Shown: in pieces, positions 10,440-22,384 of the stretch
Position numbering within the stretch: the stretch's first letter is position 1
Layout: the number at the start of each line of letters is the position of its first letter
Assembly (NCBI GenBank): GCA_023078555.1
Contig: CM041203.1
Span: forward strand, 4,920,538-4,984,537
DNA from: Ulva prolifera
Taxonomy: Eukaryota > Chlorophyta > Ulvophyceae > Ulvales > Ulvaceae
Direction: 5' to 3'
DNA length: 64,000 nt
Notes under the pieces: model-generated
Seen by the model: only the letters and a program-made list of their open reading frames with translations
Databases searched by the model: none
Told to the model about the DNA's origin: nothing
Program-made: the position numbers and the translations under genes

Positions 10440-10663
10440 CAGTGCTCTACAGTTGGATTTTTTCCTGGCGGGAAAACTGACGGCTCGCTTCGCTCGCCAT
10501 CGGGGTTTTGCCACAATTCCCGAAATCTGGCGGGACATCGTCCGGATAGCACAGCGAGACCGCTTCGTGTCGGCGGGAAAACCGACGACTCCCTCGCTGG
10601 CCGTCGGATTTCCGCCATACTTTTCAATTTTTGTTGGGAAACCGATCGGTTTGTAGAGCACTG
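10440..10663. mobile_element. hAT-like MITE, 224 bp (unit A)
   Basis: Terminal inverted repeats CAGTGCTCTACA and TGTAGAGCACTG, flanked by 8-bp duplications cacgcaat (10432-10439) and cacgcaac (10664-10671), 7 of 8 matching. Unit B keeps the empty site near 24478 (cggacgatcgcacacaactcac). CAGTG ends with 8-bp duplications are typical of the hAT superfamily. There is no coding capacity, so it is non-autonomous. Confidence 0.85.
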
Positions 10664-13600
10664 CACGCAACTCACAGAGCCTCCTCATGTGCTAATGTGT
10701 GGTGGTTTACCTCTTCGGCAAGAGCGGTCCCGTTGACTGGGAGTTGTCAATGTCCAATAGGATACGGCTCAGTAAATTCAGATTCACTTTACGTTGACGG
10801 AGCTGGACAAAGGTTTGCTTGCTTTCTGCAGTGGTACAGCGACAACCTCACATGCATGTCACAACCCGTGCATATGTCTGACTTTGCCGTGCCAGTAATG
10901 TTTCACCTCTCCGCCTGGTGACATTGCCTGGTATACTATAGCTGCTGTGTCAAGCAGGCTGCCACTCCGCTCCAGTGGTATAGCGGGCACATCAGAGCAC
11001 ACGCGTACGGCAGCAGACCTACTGCCACAATAGGGCAAGAACCGGGACAGCGGCCTGCGAAGACGAAGACAATATTTGCTCCACCCGAAGGTATGGTGTC
11101 CTATAGCTGACATGCATGGATACGTCGCTGGTTTGTGCTTGTGGACACATACTCTGCTGAGTTGGTGTAACTCAGCACGTGGAATGCAGGCTGCATGAAT
11201 CTGTGAGTACTCTAGAGGGAGGTACGCTCACAGCAGCTGCCCATGTGTTCTTTCACAACTCCCCTGCCTAGGGTCTTGTTCTGTCCCGCAAGATCGCAGG
11301 CTCTAGAGCTTGTCTGCCAGCTCTAGAGCTTGTCTGTCCCGCAAGATCGCAGGCTCTAGAGAGATGCCAGTGGCATCTTGTCCTGCAAGATCGCAAGCTC
11401 TTGTCCAGCTGTGAGCACGTGGACAGTACATGGAGGGAGTACAAGGCTACGCAATATTGGCTACACAATATTGTATTGAGAGATATCCCTCAAAAAATTT
11501 CGTGATGCTCGATGCTCGATGCTCGAGCTCTGGCACTCCCATACTCCCACGCGACACTCCCACATGGACTGTCATGTTCTTATTGTATACTATAGCAATC
11601 CAGTCATGGCATTTGATTTCCAAGTGAATCTAGATCAAACCCAGCTGGGTCTTCTGAGCTGTATCCTAATTATAAGGTGTAAAGCACCTGGACCCCCCCC
11701 TCCAGACGGCCGTATGCAACTCACAGGGCCTCCTCCCGTGGTGCTGGAAGGTATTGACAAGACATCAAAGCCAGCTGCGGCTGTGGCCGCAGAGGCATGT
11801 CCCGGAAAGCTACCTTATGAATCAATTCAGACAGCTTGCAGACAGCCTCTGATCAGCTCTCATGAGAGCTGCAAGCATCTCTGTGCACCGACTGTGATGT
11901 GGTGCAAGGACAAAGTCGGCGAGGCGGTGTTGTGGAGCGCTTCCAGGGGTGGCGTTGGTGAGCGATGTGAGTTGGCATTTGGTGCGACCGGTGGTTCAGG
12001 CTGCCTGCTCTGCGCAGGCGACCTTCTCAACACACGCATGCGTGAGGATTTGGCGCAGAGATTCCATGTACCTAGCATAACATCGCCAGGCTGACACGCA
12101 TTTCCGCGTGAGCAGGGCACAGTGCTTCCGTGCAAATGGCGTCACCAAGATCCATCATGGACTGTATGTGTCGGTCGCATGGCGCTGCAGCATCTCACCA
12201 CCTCAGCCGGCCGTGGCAATCAATCGGCTCGTACAGTCAACACACCTTTGCGCGGGCAATGGACTTTCATATTTGCAACGACGCAGCTGCGACAGTACTT
12301 TACAAACAGTCCTACATGGGCGCTGAATGCATGCAAATCGCTGCGGTACATGCGAGCCCAGCCAGCCTCTGAGGCTCAGCACCAGCCACCAAGCACGCAC
12401 CATTCATTCACACACGAGCCCGTGTTCAGAGCAGCAGCGGCGCAAGCCCACCATGCGGTCACGGGGGCGGCATGTCCCGCGCGCCACCCTGTCCAAGGGC
12501 TGGCCCTCCAGAGTCCAGTGACTCTCTCCATACACATAACCTTACATTCCCTCCCATCTGAGCTTGCGTGTCGCACACGCCGCCGTTCCGAACACATGTG
12601 TGCTGATCGACGGCGGCCTGCCTGGCCACACGCTTCGCCGCAGCATCTGGGCGATGCGCAAGCGCGCAGCACGGTGGTCAAAGTGCACGCTCGCATGTTC
12701 GCCGTGATAGCATTCTCAGAGATACTGAGCGGTCGCCGCGCCGGGGTCAGGCCGCACTGCCTCCACAAGGCCGGCAACACCACGCCAACACAAGCAATCA
12801 CAGTCCCACAGACACCCCCATGGCCACAGCCGCAGCTGCCGGTGTGGCCCCCTCATGCATGTACGCACGCAGGAGCTCACCAGCGCACACACCCTTCGCC
12901 GTTGCAACACACCAGCACACAATCCCTCACAAGGGCACCACTCGTTCAACGCAGGGTTCAAAAACGGTGTGTCTACCAGCGGCCTCGCCCCGGTGCACCT
13001 CGGACCCCCTACACCACTCTCGATGCCAGGCACACAACCTCTCACGACACATCACAACAAACGCGGTCTCATGACCTTCAGTCCGGCCTCACACAGCTTT
13101 ATTGTCTCACACCGGCTCCCTGTCACTGCGTGGGGCGCACACCCCTCGCAAATGTTCTTGATGTTTGTTTGTAGCCTTGTTTGTAATTTTCAGATTTCTG
13201 AGCCCCGGCAGCAACGCCCAGCCGGCGCAAAGCCGATCACGGCGCCGCGCCGGGGCGTACACGCATGCATGCCGCAGGCCGCCTCGCCAGCCCGGCTGCA
13301 GGGGTTCCGCGGAGCTGTCAATACAGTTGTGGACAACGCTATGGCTCCATGCACACGCACAGCGCATGCATGCGAGCGCATATGCGCTCGCGGCCCCCGA
13401 GCACGCTGTGGGCAGCGGGCCCCTGGTCACGCCTCATCTTCCCTCCTCCTTCACACGCACGAGGCCCTGACAAGCCCTCGGTCCTCCATGCCTCAACCCA
13501 CCCATCTGAGCCCCCCCCCTCCCGCCCTAGCCTCCATCCCGCCGACCAGCGCGCACACGACAGGACAGCCGTAGGCCCACGCGCCGCAACCCTAAGCCAC

Positions 13601-13825
13601 CCCGAAGCGCGGCGGCACACATCCGTCGGGCACACCAGCCTCGCCGAAGAACCCCCGCACCCCAACCCACTTCGCGCTGAGCCCAAAATCCGCCATCCTT
13701 GTGCCCGTTTGGGCTGCGCCGCCGCCGGCGACCGCCCATTCCCCTGACGTGCACGCTCTTCACGCATGTGCTCCGACACGTGCGACAGCCCCGCGTGCTC
13801 CAGTACATGCGCCACACCGCACGCG

Positions 13826-16800
13826 TCAGATCATCGGGTAGGGGAACCCCGGGTGGCCCTGCGCGATCGCGACCGAACCAGACTGCATCGAGTCCGTCCC
13901 GGCGTCGCCGTACGGCAGCGTCGACGCGGAGTTGATCAGCACCTTGTCGTTCAGCGGCAGCGCGCGCACGTGCGACCACAGCGCCGCCGCGCCGACGTCC
14001 GTCACCCCCGTCTTGAGCAGCCCGAGGTGCTGGAGGCCGTGCAGGTGGCCGAGTGCCGGCGCGAGCATCGCCGCGCCCTCGTCCCCTAGTGGCACGAAGC
14101 TTAGCTCCAACGCTCGAGGGCACTGATCGGTTCGAGCGCGGTGGCGAGCCGCGCGGCCATGTCGCCGCCGCTCCACCCGGCCGCGAGCGCACAGCCCCGC
14201 GGCGCCGTGTCGGCGAGGCAGAGGGCCGTGAGGCGCGTGAGCGGCGCGAGCTCGCCGACAAACGACGGGATGTCGGCGAGGGCGGTGTGGGAGAAGTCGA
14301 GGGAGCGGAGGTCGGTGAGGGCGCCAAGGCCGCGGAAGCAGGAGGTCTCAAAGGAGGAGGGCATCGGGGCGGCGCTGCGGTCGGTGACGGTGACGCGCAG
14401 CCGCTGCAGGGCCGCCTGCGCGGAAAAGTCGAGGACGGCGGGGGGGTCGTCGGGGAGGAAACGATAGCAGCAGGAGAGCTCGAGCCGGGTGAGGCCGCGG
14501 ATCATCGGCAGAAACTGCACAATTTGCTCTGTTTGTTCTTTCCGTGTTGACCCGGCCTGGGATTGAGAGCAGCCCGCTGGGGGTTTGACGTTCGACCGGT
14601 CCGAGTAGGCCAGCCTCGGGCCGCATAAACCACACAAGCTGCGGCAGGCAGCACACCATGGGGGGGGGGGGCGCACGATCTGGACCTCGGAGATGCATGG
14701 GAAGTTGGCGAGATTGCCGCCGGTGGGGAAGGTGAGGATGAGCGCCTGCAGGTGGGACATGCCACGCAGATGCGAGAAGGTGACGCGCCGCGCGTTCTCG
14801 TCCATGTCGCAGTCCACGAGCTCCACGGTGCGCATCGCCGAGAAGATCGCGGCGCCGCTCTGCACCACCGACTTGTACACCTGAATCTGTTGCCCCCCGC
14901 CCCTGAGACGTGGCCCCCCGCAGCGGGCCCGCGAGGGCGCACTCGGTGATGGCAGCATGTGTGTGCGCAATGCATGCGAGCGCTTGCTGCCGCCCGGCCG
15001 CGGGTGTCGTCCGAAAAGCCCGGGACCGGGGGGCGTGGTGTCGACTGCCGTGTACGCTGTGGACAGTACACATGGCAAGTGAACAGTAACCCTGCGACGG
15101 GGGGCGCCATGGTTGGATGCACTGACGGCGGTGTGGGGGCTACACCAGGGCTTGACTAAACCGATCGGGTCCCCGATATCACTTGAAAAACGGGGCGAAA
15201 CACTGACAGCGAGCCGAGTCGGATTCCCCGCCGCCGAGATGCATATGCCCGGCTCTACACAGCGATCAGTTTCCCAATACATTTCGTCTACATAGGCAAA
15301 ACCCCAACGGCGAGCGAAGCAAGCGGCCAAATAGCCCGACCGGAAAAACAATCTAGTGTATACCCCCATAGTCTGCAGCCTACAGCTGACTCGGCCTACT
15401 CTGACATAGAGCGCACGATCGACAAATTACGGCTCGACAGGCACGTGTTGTGGGCTCGGTGTGTGGCGTGTGCCGCCGCGTGCCAACGCCATCACGTGCC
15501 GAGTGCGCTACGCCCTACTGCGCAACGCTGAAAACGCACCGAAGCCGTTACGGGGGCCACAAAACCCACCGCGTCCGCCGCTGCGGCGGCCGATCACTCA
15601 CACGAGGCCCGCCAATGTGTTTGCTGATGCTTGACCCGCAGGAAGGCGTGCTGTGGCATGCTGGGAAGGTGACCCCCGCCCCCCCGCTCAGAACATGACC
15701 CAGCATGTGCTGTGCGTGCTGTGCTGCGTGTGCTGTGCTGAGGAGCCGCACCTGCGCCGGCGGCGTGTGGCACTTGATGCAGCAGTAGTCCCGCAGCAGC
15801 GGCAGGTGGCGCATGATCGGCACGAACAGGTGGCGCGACAGGTGCTTCAGCCGGATGGAGGTCAGGGTTGTCAGCTGCGTGATCGGGGTGAGGTCAGGTC
15901 TGTGCGGCGGCGCCCCCGACATCGTCAGGGACTCGAGCCGCGGCAGCTCTGAGATCGCGGCCATGAAGCGGTCGATCGAGTGCGCGTCCACTGTCGTGCA
16001 CGACCAGCCGAGGAAATGCAGCTGACGCATGGCGCGCATGCGCGGCGCCTGGTCGGCGAGCGCGGCGTGCATCGGCGCGACGACGTCCTCCGCGCTCGAG
16101 ACGTCGAGCGTCGTCAGGGTTTCGAACGGCAGGTGCGGGATGAGCGTGAGCGTCGCGGAGCCGAAGCCGCTGAGCCGCAGCGACTTGAGAGTTGTGAGGC
16201 GGCGGAGGGGGTCCGCGATCGGCTGGAGCAGGGGGACGTCCCCAATGCGCGGCGGCGCTGGCCCGAACGACAGCGACGCCAGGTTGTCCAGGAAGTTGAG
16301 CACCCCCGCGAGCGCCATAGGGTCTGAGCGGCTGCACCCGCTCAGGCCGAGGCGCGTCAGCCCGGTCTTGAGGTTCTGGCAACCGCAGATGAGCGACGCA
16401 ACGGTGCCTGCAGTGAGCTCAGGGTTGTCCGAGAGGTCGAGGGAGGCGAGTTGGGGCAGCGCGAACAGCGCGGCGCGCAGCGCAGCCGCGTCGACCGCCC
16501 GGAGGTGGTTGTTTGCGAGCGACAGGTGCTGGAGGTTGCGGAGGGAGGAGGGGAGGTCGAGGACGTAGTTGGAGATGATGGGGTGTGCCGAGCCCGTGCG
16601 GCTACACGGCGACGTCAGGGTTCCCGAGAGGTCGAGCGCCGTGAGGGGGGTGGCGCCGCCGTAGGCTGGTGCGCGCGTCGCGCGGCATTGCAGCGCCACG
16701 GTGCGGAACCGCGGCGGCAGGTGGAGCGTGATGGTGAGGTGCAGGTGGCGGAGGATGGCTTCAAGGGGCCCCGGGGACAGCGCGCACAGCGCGGCCATGA

Positions 16801-17482
16801 CAGAGCGCGGGGGGAACGCCGGCTGCTCCGCTGGGGTGGCGCCTTCCAACGTGTCCAACCCTGCCTCACGCTGTAGCGCCACGGTGTGCGATGGCTCGTT
16901 GCTCGAAGGCTTCTGGGCCCCCCCGGGGGAAGGTTTGGCCGGCGCGGCGGACGACGATGGCGTCGCGGACGTGTGCGCGAATGGCGTCGTGTGCTGCGGC
17001 GGCGACGTGCTGCGCGTGCTGCGCTGCGCCGCGTTCGAACGGAACCCCGCCGACAGCGCCGGCGCTGGGCTCGCGGAGAAGCCGGGGACCGCGCTGCCGC
17101 TGCTGCTGCCAGCGGCGCTCATCAGCCGCCGCGTGTCCGCGATTGGGTAGCTGTTGCTGCCGGCGCGGCTGCCCGCGATGCTCGGCACGAGGCTGCTGCC
17201 GCTCAGGCGGCTGCCGCCGCGGAGCGTCTCGGCCGCCGCCGCGTTGCCGGAGGACGTCGCCGTCATAGAGGCCGGGAAATCGGAGCCCAGGGGGAAGAGG
17301 GAGGGTGACGCTGAGTGGCCGTCGGGGAGCGGGAGGGATGGCTCGCTGTTTGGCACGGAGCGCAGGCGCTGGAGTGGCGTGCCGGGGATGTCCTTCCGGA
17401 AGCTTCCACGCACGATCAGCGCGAGCATGCGTGCGGCGGCGTCAACGGTGTCGCTGTCCTCCAGCGCCGTGGCGGCCTGCAT
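13826..17482 (-). pseudogene. LRR protein, copy B (late frameshift, enlarged intron 1)
   Basis: Exons 17482-15752 (577 codons, intact), 14886-14686 and 14514-13826. One base is missing near 14111 relative to copy A (ctccaacgctcg against ctccaaccgctcg). The frame then stops at 14101, giving about 781 residues and losing the last ~95. Exon 2 opens with ATT (Ile) where the other copies have ATG, which argues that this position is internal. Intron 1 is 865 bp against about 205 elsewhere and carries a MITE-like insert at 15146-15356. Upstream, a 44-G run lies in frame and makes an artificial poly-proline extension. Either a recent pseudogene or a consensus error. Confidence 0.78.
15146..15356. mobile_element. 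Diverged relative of the MITE in intron 1 of LRR copy B
   Basis: Reverse orientation to 10440-10663. One end reads CAGGGCTTGACTAAACCGATCGG, against CAGTGCTCTACAAACCGATCGG in the reverse complement of the unit A element. The interior keeps ggcaaaaccccaacggcgag against ggcaaaaccccgatggcgag. The other terminus is not clearly recognisable. It lies within the ~660-bp expansion that makes this intron 865 bp. Confidence 0.65.
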
Positions 17483-17547
17483 GCGGCACGGGCAGTCGAC
17501 TGTTGGGGGTACGGAGATGTGCGGGTTGTGTATCGAGAAAGGGGCCC

Positions 17548-17549
<2 letters not shown>

Positions 17550-17593
<44 letters not shown>
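17550..17593 (+). repeat. 44-G homopolymer upstream of LRR copy B
   Basis: Uninterrupted G run about 70 bases 5' of the predicted start at 17482 (C on the sense strand). Copy A has only six G at the equivalent place (near 5868-5873). Confidence 0.9.
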
Positions 17594-17595
<2 letters not shown>

Positions 17596-17977
17596 TATCG
17601 GTTGTGTTGTGACTTCTCCCAATAACTATTACGTGGGCATGGTCGCCATTCGAAGTGGCCCGCGCAATGGGCAACGGTCTCGCACGTTTGCGTTTACCAA
17701 GCGCAGCGCGCAGGCAGAGCTATGCAGTGGTGGAAGGGCCGAGTCAGGCAGGTGGGTCTGTGGAGTGAAGTACACATACCTTTCGTGCAGTACACGTGGG
17801 TGTGTGGCGATGGACACTGAGACGCAGAAGGTGTACGACGTTCACGAACACAGGCCATACGAGGGCGCATGCATGGTTGCATGAGGTAGGGGTCCCGAGC
17901 CGGCAAGAGAGGGTTCCGGGGTTCCGGGATAGTCTGCAGACCACACACCCACATGCAGTGCAGGGCAACACGCTGCT

Positions 17978-18155
17978 TAGTGGGCGGGCAGTGACCTCGC
18001 GCGTCCGAAACACTGCGATTCAACATGTGTACGTCCGTGCACATCAGAATGACGTGCACAAGCTGTCGCCGCTGCATGGAAGGACACTAAACGTGGCCGC
18101 GATGCATGGGCACTGCGGCGTGGACGAGACTCAGCGCTGCATGGACGCAGGCCCC
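17978..18155 (+). pseudogene. Ankyrin-repeat-like fragment (unit B, longest version)
   Basis: Here the frame is open for about 60 codons and reads through LSPLHGRTLNVAAMHGHCGV to RCMDAG, the best match to ankyrin consensus among the copies. The frame continues upstream but without recognisable repeats. Probably a relic of a host gene or captured exon. Confidence 0.33.
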
Positions 18156-18435
18156 CGTACACTGGCAGGGGAGGTTAACAATTGCTGTAAGCAGCACATC
18201 GTGCCAGAGTGTGTACAAGGCTTGCTCCTACACGTGGATGGCGCTACAAGGCTTGCTCCTCACGTGGATGCCATGATTGTAAAGTCAAGTAAATCTAATC
18301 AAAGTGTTGTTGTATGTTGGCTGATTTGCGTAGTTGCTATGTCATACAATGGCCCGAGATAGTCCCGAGATGTTGTAAATTGAGTATCAAGGCGGGCAGC
18401 CCCGCGAACCCAGGATGCAGCAAGTAGCATGCCCG

Positions 18436-18623
18436 CCAGTCTGTTGTGTGTTACAAGGACAAAGGCAGCAAGGCGGGCAGCACCGCGAAAGAAGCAAACA
18501 GACGAAGCAAACACCCAGACATCCACGCCCAGAAAACCCATCACCGGCGCAGCAAACGACACAGATCCGCAGACCGCCAAGCACACACCCACACACCCAT
18601 ACACGCACGCACAGACCAGTCTG
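18436..18623 (-). mobile_element. 172-bp 5'-truncated retroposon with 8-bp target duplication
   Basis: Insert 18444-18615, flanked by ccagtctg at 18436-18443 and 18616-18623. Unit A keeps one copy of the site (ccagactg near 6380). Read on the minus strand it ends GGTGCTGCCCGCC..TTTGTCCTTGTAACAC and is CA-rich at the far end. It matches the inverted tail at 27838-27995. Confidence 0.8.
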
Positions 18624-19346
18624 GTGTGCCACCGGCTGCTCTACTGGCGCGCCATGGCGTTGGATGCTGTTACTACCAAGACTGGGTTGTAGGGTCACAT
18701 GGCGGGCGCCAACATGATGTGTGTGCCAGATTCTGTGTGACATTTGTGGCCACACACTGGCTGCAGCCGTCAAGACCGGATCCATGTTCGCAGGAGGCGG
18801 TTTCGGCTTTGGAGTGTTCAGTCGACGTGCGGAGTCTACGTGCGGCCAGTCTACGTGCGGCCAGCCCATCTAGCAGAGAAGGGCAGTGCGGTGCTGATGC
18901 TCCTGCCGATAACAGGCGCGCAGGAGAAGCCGCCGAGAATCCCTCGCATCTAGGTAGGATGTTAGCTCGCCCAGCGATGAGGCGTATCTCACGCGCCTAT
19001 TGTTGTGCATGTGCTCCCACAACGCTGCTCCGGTCCTCGCACGCAGTGGTTGAGGCAACGCACACATCGGTGAAAGGCCGGTTGCAATGCGGCCAGCTAA
19101 TTCCATACTTGCGTATACGAAGAGCAGAAATGTGACTTAAGCCGTCGCGGAGAACCAATGCTCTCTGTGTAATGTGAGCCTTACAATGCCATTGCAGTTG
19201 CGATGCGGTCACGTGCAGTCTCGTACATAGTGAGTCCAGGAAAGCAGCTCTGTGAAAGACAAACACGCTTATTTTTGTCACGGAATCGGTATGCACGAAC
19301 AGCAGCTCTCTTTGCTTCCTAGACACTGTGGCTATTGCCAGCGTCT

Positions 19347-19640
19347 TCAAAGCAGGTCTGACCGCACCTCGAGAACTGCTGCAAGCTTCTCTGCGGGAAG
19401 AATCTGCGCTTTTGTGAAATGAAACCACGCAGTAAAATGGTCTTCAGGCAGTAGTGAGGCGATGCTGCTGGCTTGGATGGGCGGCCCTTCGGCCAGTCGG
19501 CGCAGGACACGGCTCCTCTTGATGTGCTCCGTGGACAAGTTTTGACCGAATGCAGTGATTTCACTTGAATTGTTGATTCTCTTCATGGTATGTTGAAGGG
19601 CAGGCGTAATCACCGCGCTCTTCTTCCACTGTCGAGTCAC
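19347..19640 (-). CDS. Small conserved frame of unknown function (unit B)
   Basis: Same frame and length as 7393-7100. The most diverged copy: STEHIK instead of SAEQIK, and PEDHF instead of PEDQF. Many of its differences fall in third codon positions. The companion frame upstream is destroyed by stops in this unit. Confidence 0.4.
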   Translation of the reverse strand: MTRQWKKSAVITPALQHTMKRINNSSEITAFGQNLSTEHIKRSRVLRRLAEGPPIQASSIASLLPEDHFTAWFHFTKAQILPAEKLAAVLEVRSDLL

Positions 19641-21381
19641 AGTTTCATCCGGATTCTGACCTGTGCTCTACTGTGCAAGCGACGACTTCGCACAGTCATA
19701 CACAAATGAAAACTTAATTGTAATGTCCTGACGTCCATGGTGGCTGGTACTACCGTACACTATTGTCTAGTGGCAATGTCCTGAGCTTGTGGCCTGCTTC
19801 TCAGGTCCGTCCCAGCAAGGACAATCGTGTCCGTCCTGTCAACGCAACTCAAACATCAATCAGGTATGGGCATCCAACTGTTCGTTTTGAGGTGGCCAAT
19901 GCGATGGCGGTGCAAGACGTGCACGCGTGGGTGTGATGATGTGGAACCATCTGCCAGCAGTATGGGCCATTGCTTGCGGGCCGATGCGATGGCGGTGCAG
20001 GAGCTGGCCCATTTCCGGGGCCGCAAGCTGGCCCGTTTCCGCGCAAGCACGCCAGCCAGCCAGTCCTGACTGCTAGCACTGCTACTGTTCCTTAACCTGT
20101 CCCGCACCTGCTTCCTCATTGGCTTGCCCTGCTTGCCTGTGCTTGATGACAGTCCCATGATCACGGGGCCCGGCCCCCTGCGGGCCCCCTGCCGCCGCCG
20201 GAAGGTACACCTCCTACCTCAGAAAGTCGGGCATGGGACACACAGGGTAGCAGAAAAGCTAAGATCTGGTGCTTCGCAATCAGGTGACCGGCACCCGCCC
20301 ACATGCCCACATGCCACCCCCGTGCGTGTGCGTCCAAAAGCTCAACAGTCCAACAACAGAGAGTCATGCAACAGAGGCATGCGATTCAACAGAGGCATGC
20401 GATGGCTTGGCCACAAGGCCAAGTTGCTTGAAGTTGCTTGCTGCTCAGCTCAGCACTAGCCTGGCTTAAAAAAAAAAAGGAGATCCGATGACAGTCACAT
20501 GCAAGCTTAAGCAGATGCTAGATGCTGTCCTTCCAAGACATTGCCCTTTTTTCAATGTGTCAACATTTTGCTCCAGCAGGATGCCAGTAGATGCAAGCAC
20601 TGTCCTGTGGGAGCACTGTCCTTTGGGAGCAGAGCTGACGCAATGTGACTGTGGGCTAATGTTGACAATGCTGGCATGATCAGAAGCAAACTCTCCTTTC
20701 ACCTGTTGCTCGTGTACAGTATGACAGCATGCGCATGCTGTACATGCCCAGGCCACAGGTAGCTGTTAGACGCCATGCTCTTGCAGTGCCTGGCATGCTG
20801 ACTTGCTGGTGCTGGTGATCATGATCCAGATAAACATGCCATGTGCATGCCATGCATGTGGTGTGTGCCTTGTCCCACTGTACTGTCCTATTTCGAGATG
20901 TCCTGTCTTGTCCTGGCAACTGTGCGGGATGCAAGGTGCTTGCCTCATGGATGAAGCCAGCTTCAGCTGAGCCAGTGGGGCACCACCATGAGTTAAGTGC
21001 AGGCACACACAGTATAGAATGCATAAGCAATGCTTGCTTAACCGCTTATTATTAATCAGAGTGCTTTTGAATAGGCAGGCCTTGCAAATGATGCTGGACA
21101 CGGGTAATTCATGGAAAGTGATGATGTGCAGTCGACATAACTGTGCAGACATGACTGTGTATGCATTTAGTTACAAAGGACAGACTGTGTTACAAGGACA
21201 AAGCAAGCAAGGCAGGTAGCACCGCAAGCAACAACTAGGGAACAACTAGGGAACCTCACACCATGCAACACCATGCAACAAGCCGCACACACCCACCCAC
21301 GCAACGAAAAAAAAAAAAAAAAGCACCCAGCACCTGCGCCAGCCACAGCCACACAGCCACACTCACGATCACACACACCCA

Positions 21382-21384
<3 letters not shown>

Positions 21385-21470
<86 letters not shown>
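21385..21470 (+). repeat. (AC)43 microsatellite
   Basis: Pure AC run of 86 bp. His-Thr frames across it are artefacts. Confidence 0.97.
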
Positions 21471-21472
<2 letters not shown>

Positions 21473-22297
21473 GCCTCCCCTGGCCAGCGACCCCTGGCCA
21501 GCTCTCCCTGCAACAGCTCAGCCTGTCTCTGACACCTCCCCTGCCTCGGCCGCGCCCGCTCCCTCCCATGGCGCCCAGGCTCCCCCTCCTGTCACGTACG
21601 CAGCTGCTGTCTCCGCCTCGGGGTGTGCTCCCTGTGTCACGCCTGCCCCCGACGCTGGCCCGACCCCCACCCCGGCTGAGCCCGGAGCGGCGCCGCCAGC
21701 GGCGGCGGCGGCGGCGGCGGGCGACGAGCATGACGCCCCTGACCCTCAACGGCCTCTGGCGGCCGGGCAGCGTTCGCGGCGATCGGACAACGCCCGGAGT
21801 GCCCCTTCAGCTCCTCCTCCCCGGTCGCGCAGAGGCGCTCAGCGCGGTGACATTCTCGCGTTCTTCCCTGGCTCGCCGGTGATCGGCGACGTGTGCGTGT
21901 CTCACCCGCTGGCTGGCTCGAATGTCCGCTCCGCGGCAACCTGTGACGGCGCCGCTGCGGCGCAGTCCGACCAGCGCAAGCGCGACAAATACGGCCGGGC
22001 GGGCTCCGGCGCATACACCCTGGTGCCACTCTCTCACGAGACATATGGGAGGATTGGCCCTGCGCGTTCGCCTTCCTGAACCGGCTTGCCGACCTTGCTG
22101 CAGGTTCGGGCGCCGCCTCCCGGCGGCTGTTCTTGGAGAATGCGATGTGCGACCTGTCCACGACGCTGTGCCGCGCGGTGGCTCGGCAGGTGCACGCCGC
22201 TGCCCCGCTGATGGCGCGTCATGCAGGCAAGGCTGTTTTGACGGGGCTGGCAGTCCCGTCCGATGACCTCACGCCGCTCACAGGCCACCCGGCCTGA
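21471..22297 (+). pseudogene. Retrotransposon reverse-transcriptase protein, C-terminal remnant
   Basis: The frame at 21471-22079 ends with RRGDILAFFPGSPVIGDVCV, SHPLAG, QRKRDKYG and HETYGRIGP. After a one-base frameshift near 22060-22075 it continues as AFLNRLADLAAGSGAASR, LFLENAMCDLSTTLCRA and a stop at 22295-22297. The pattern D-V-x-V-x-HPLA, then K-x-KY, then F/L-x-P-x-x-x-ET-x-GR-x-G is what I know from the C-terminal region after the reverse transcriptase in non-LTR elements of protists (from memory, not searched). The upstream part is Ala/Pro-rich, with VTYAAAVS as in ORF1-like proteins, so an internal deletion may have joined both ends. The RT catalytic motif is absent. Confidence 0.62.
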
Positions 22298-22384
22298 GTG
22301 GCGCTGCGCGCCCGCCCGGGCTGCGTGGTGGGCAGTCACCGCTGCGTGCGCGCTCGCAGCCTCGTCCACTTTGTTGTGATGGCG

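Larger units (their letters stand above)
1..10910. repeat. Tandem unit A (10.9 kb), reference copy
   Basis: The first bases of the window (ccgcctggtgacattgcc) recur at 10911, 37756, 48099 and 59298, each followed by collinear sequence, so the window is a direct tandem array. Unit A is the cleanest copy. Its order is a non-coding head (1-2800), a minus-strand LRR gene (2805-5806), an ankyrin-like fragment, small minus-strand frames (about 6600-7612), a minisatellite, a 30-bp palindrome, a retroposon tail, a MITE, then the next unit. The true unit boundary is arbitrary because the window starts inside the array. Units D and F are almost identical to A by eye. Confidence 0.93.

Noticed and set aside
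17482..17674. Poly-proline N-terminal extension of LRR copy B
   Set aside because: Produced by the 44-G run. No equivalent in the other copies, and an ATG matching copy A lies downstream.
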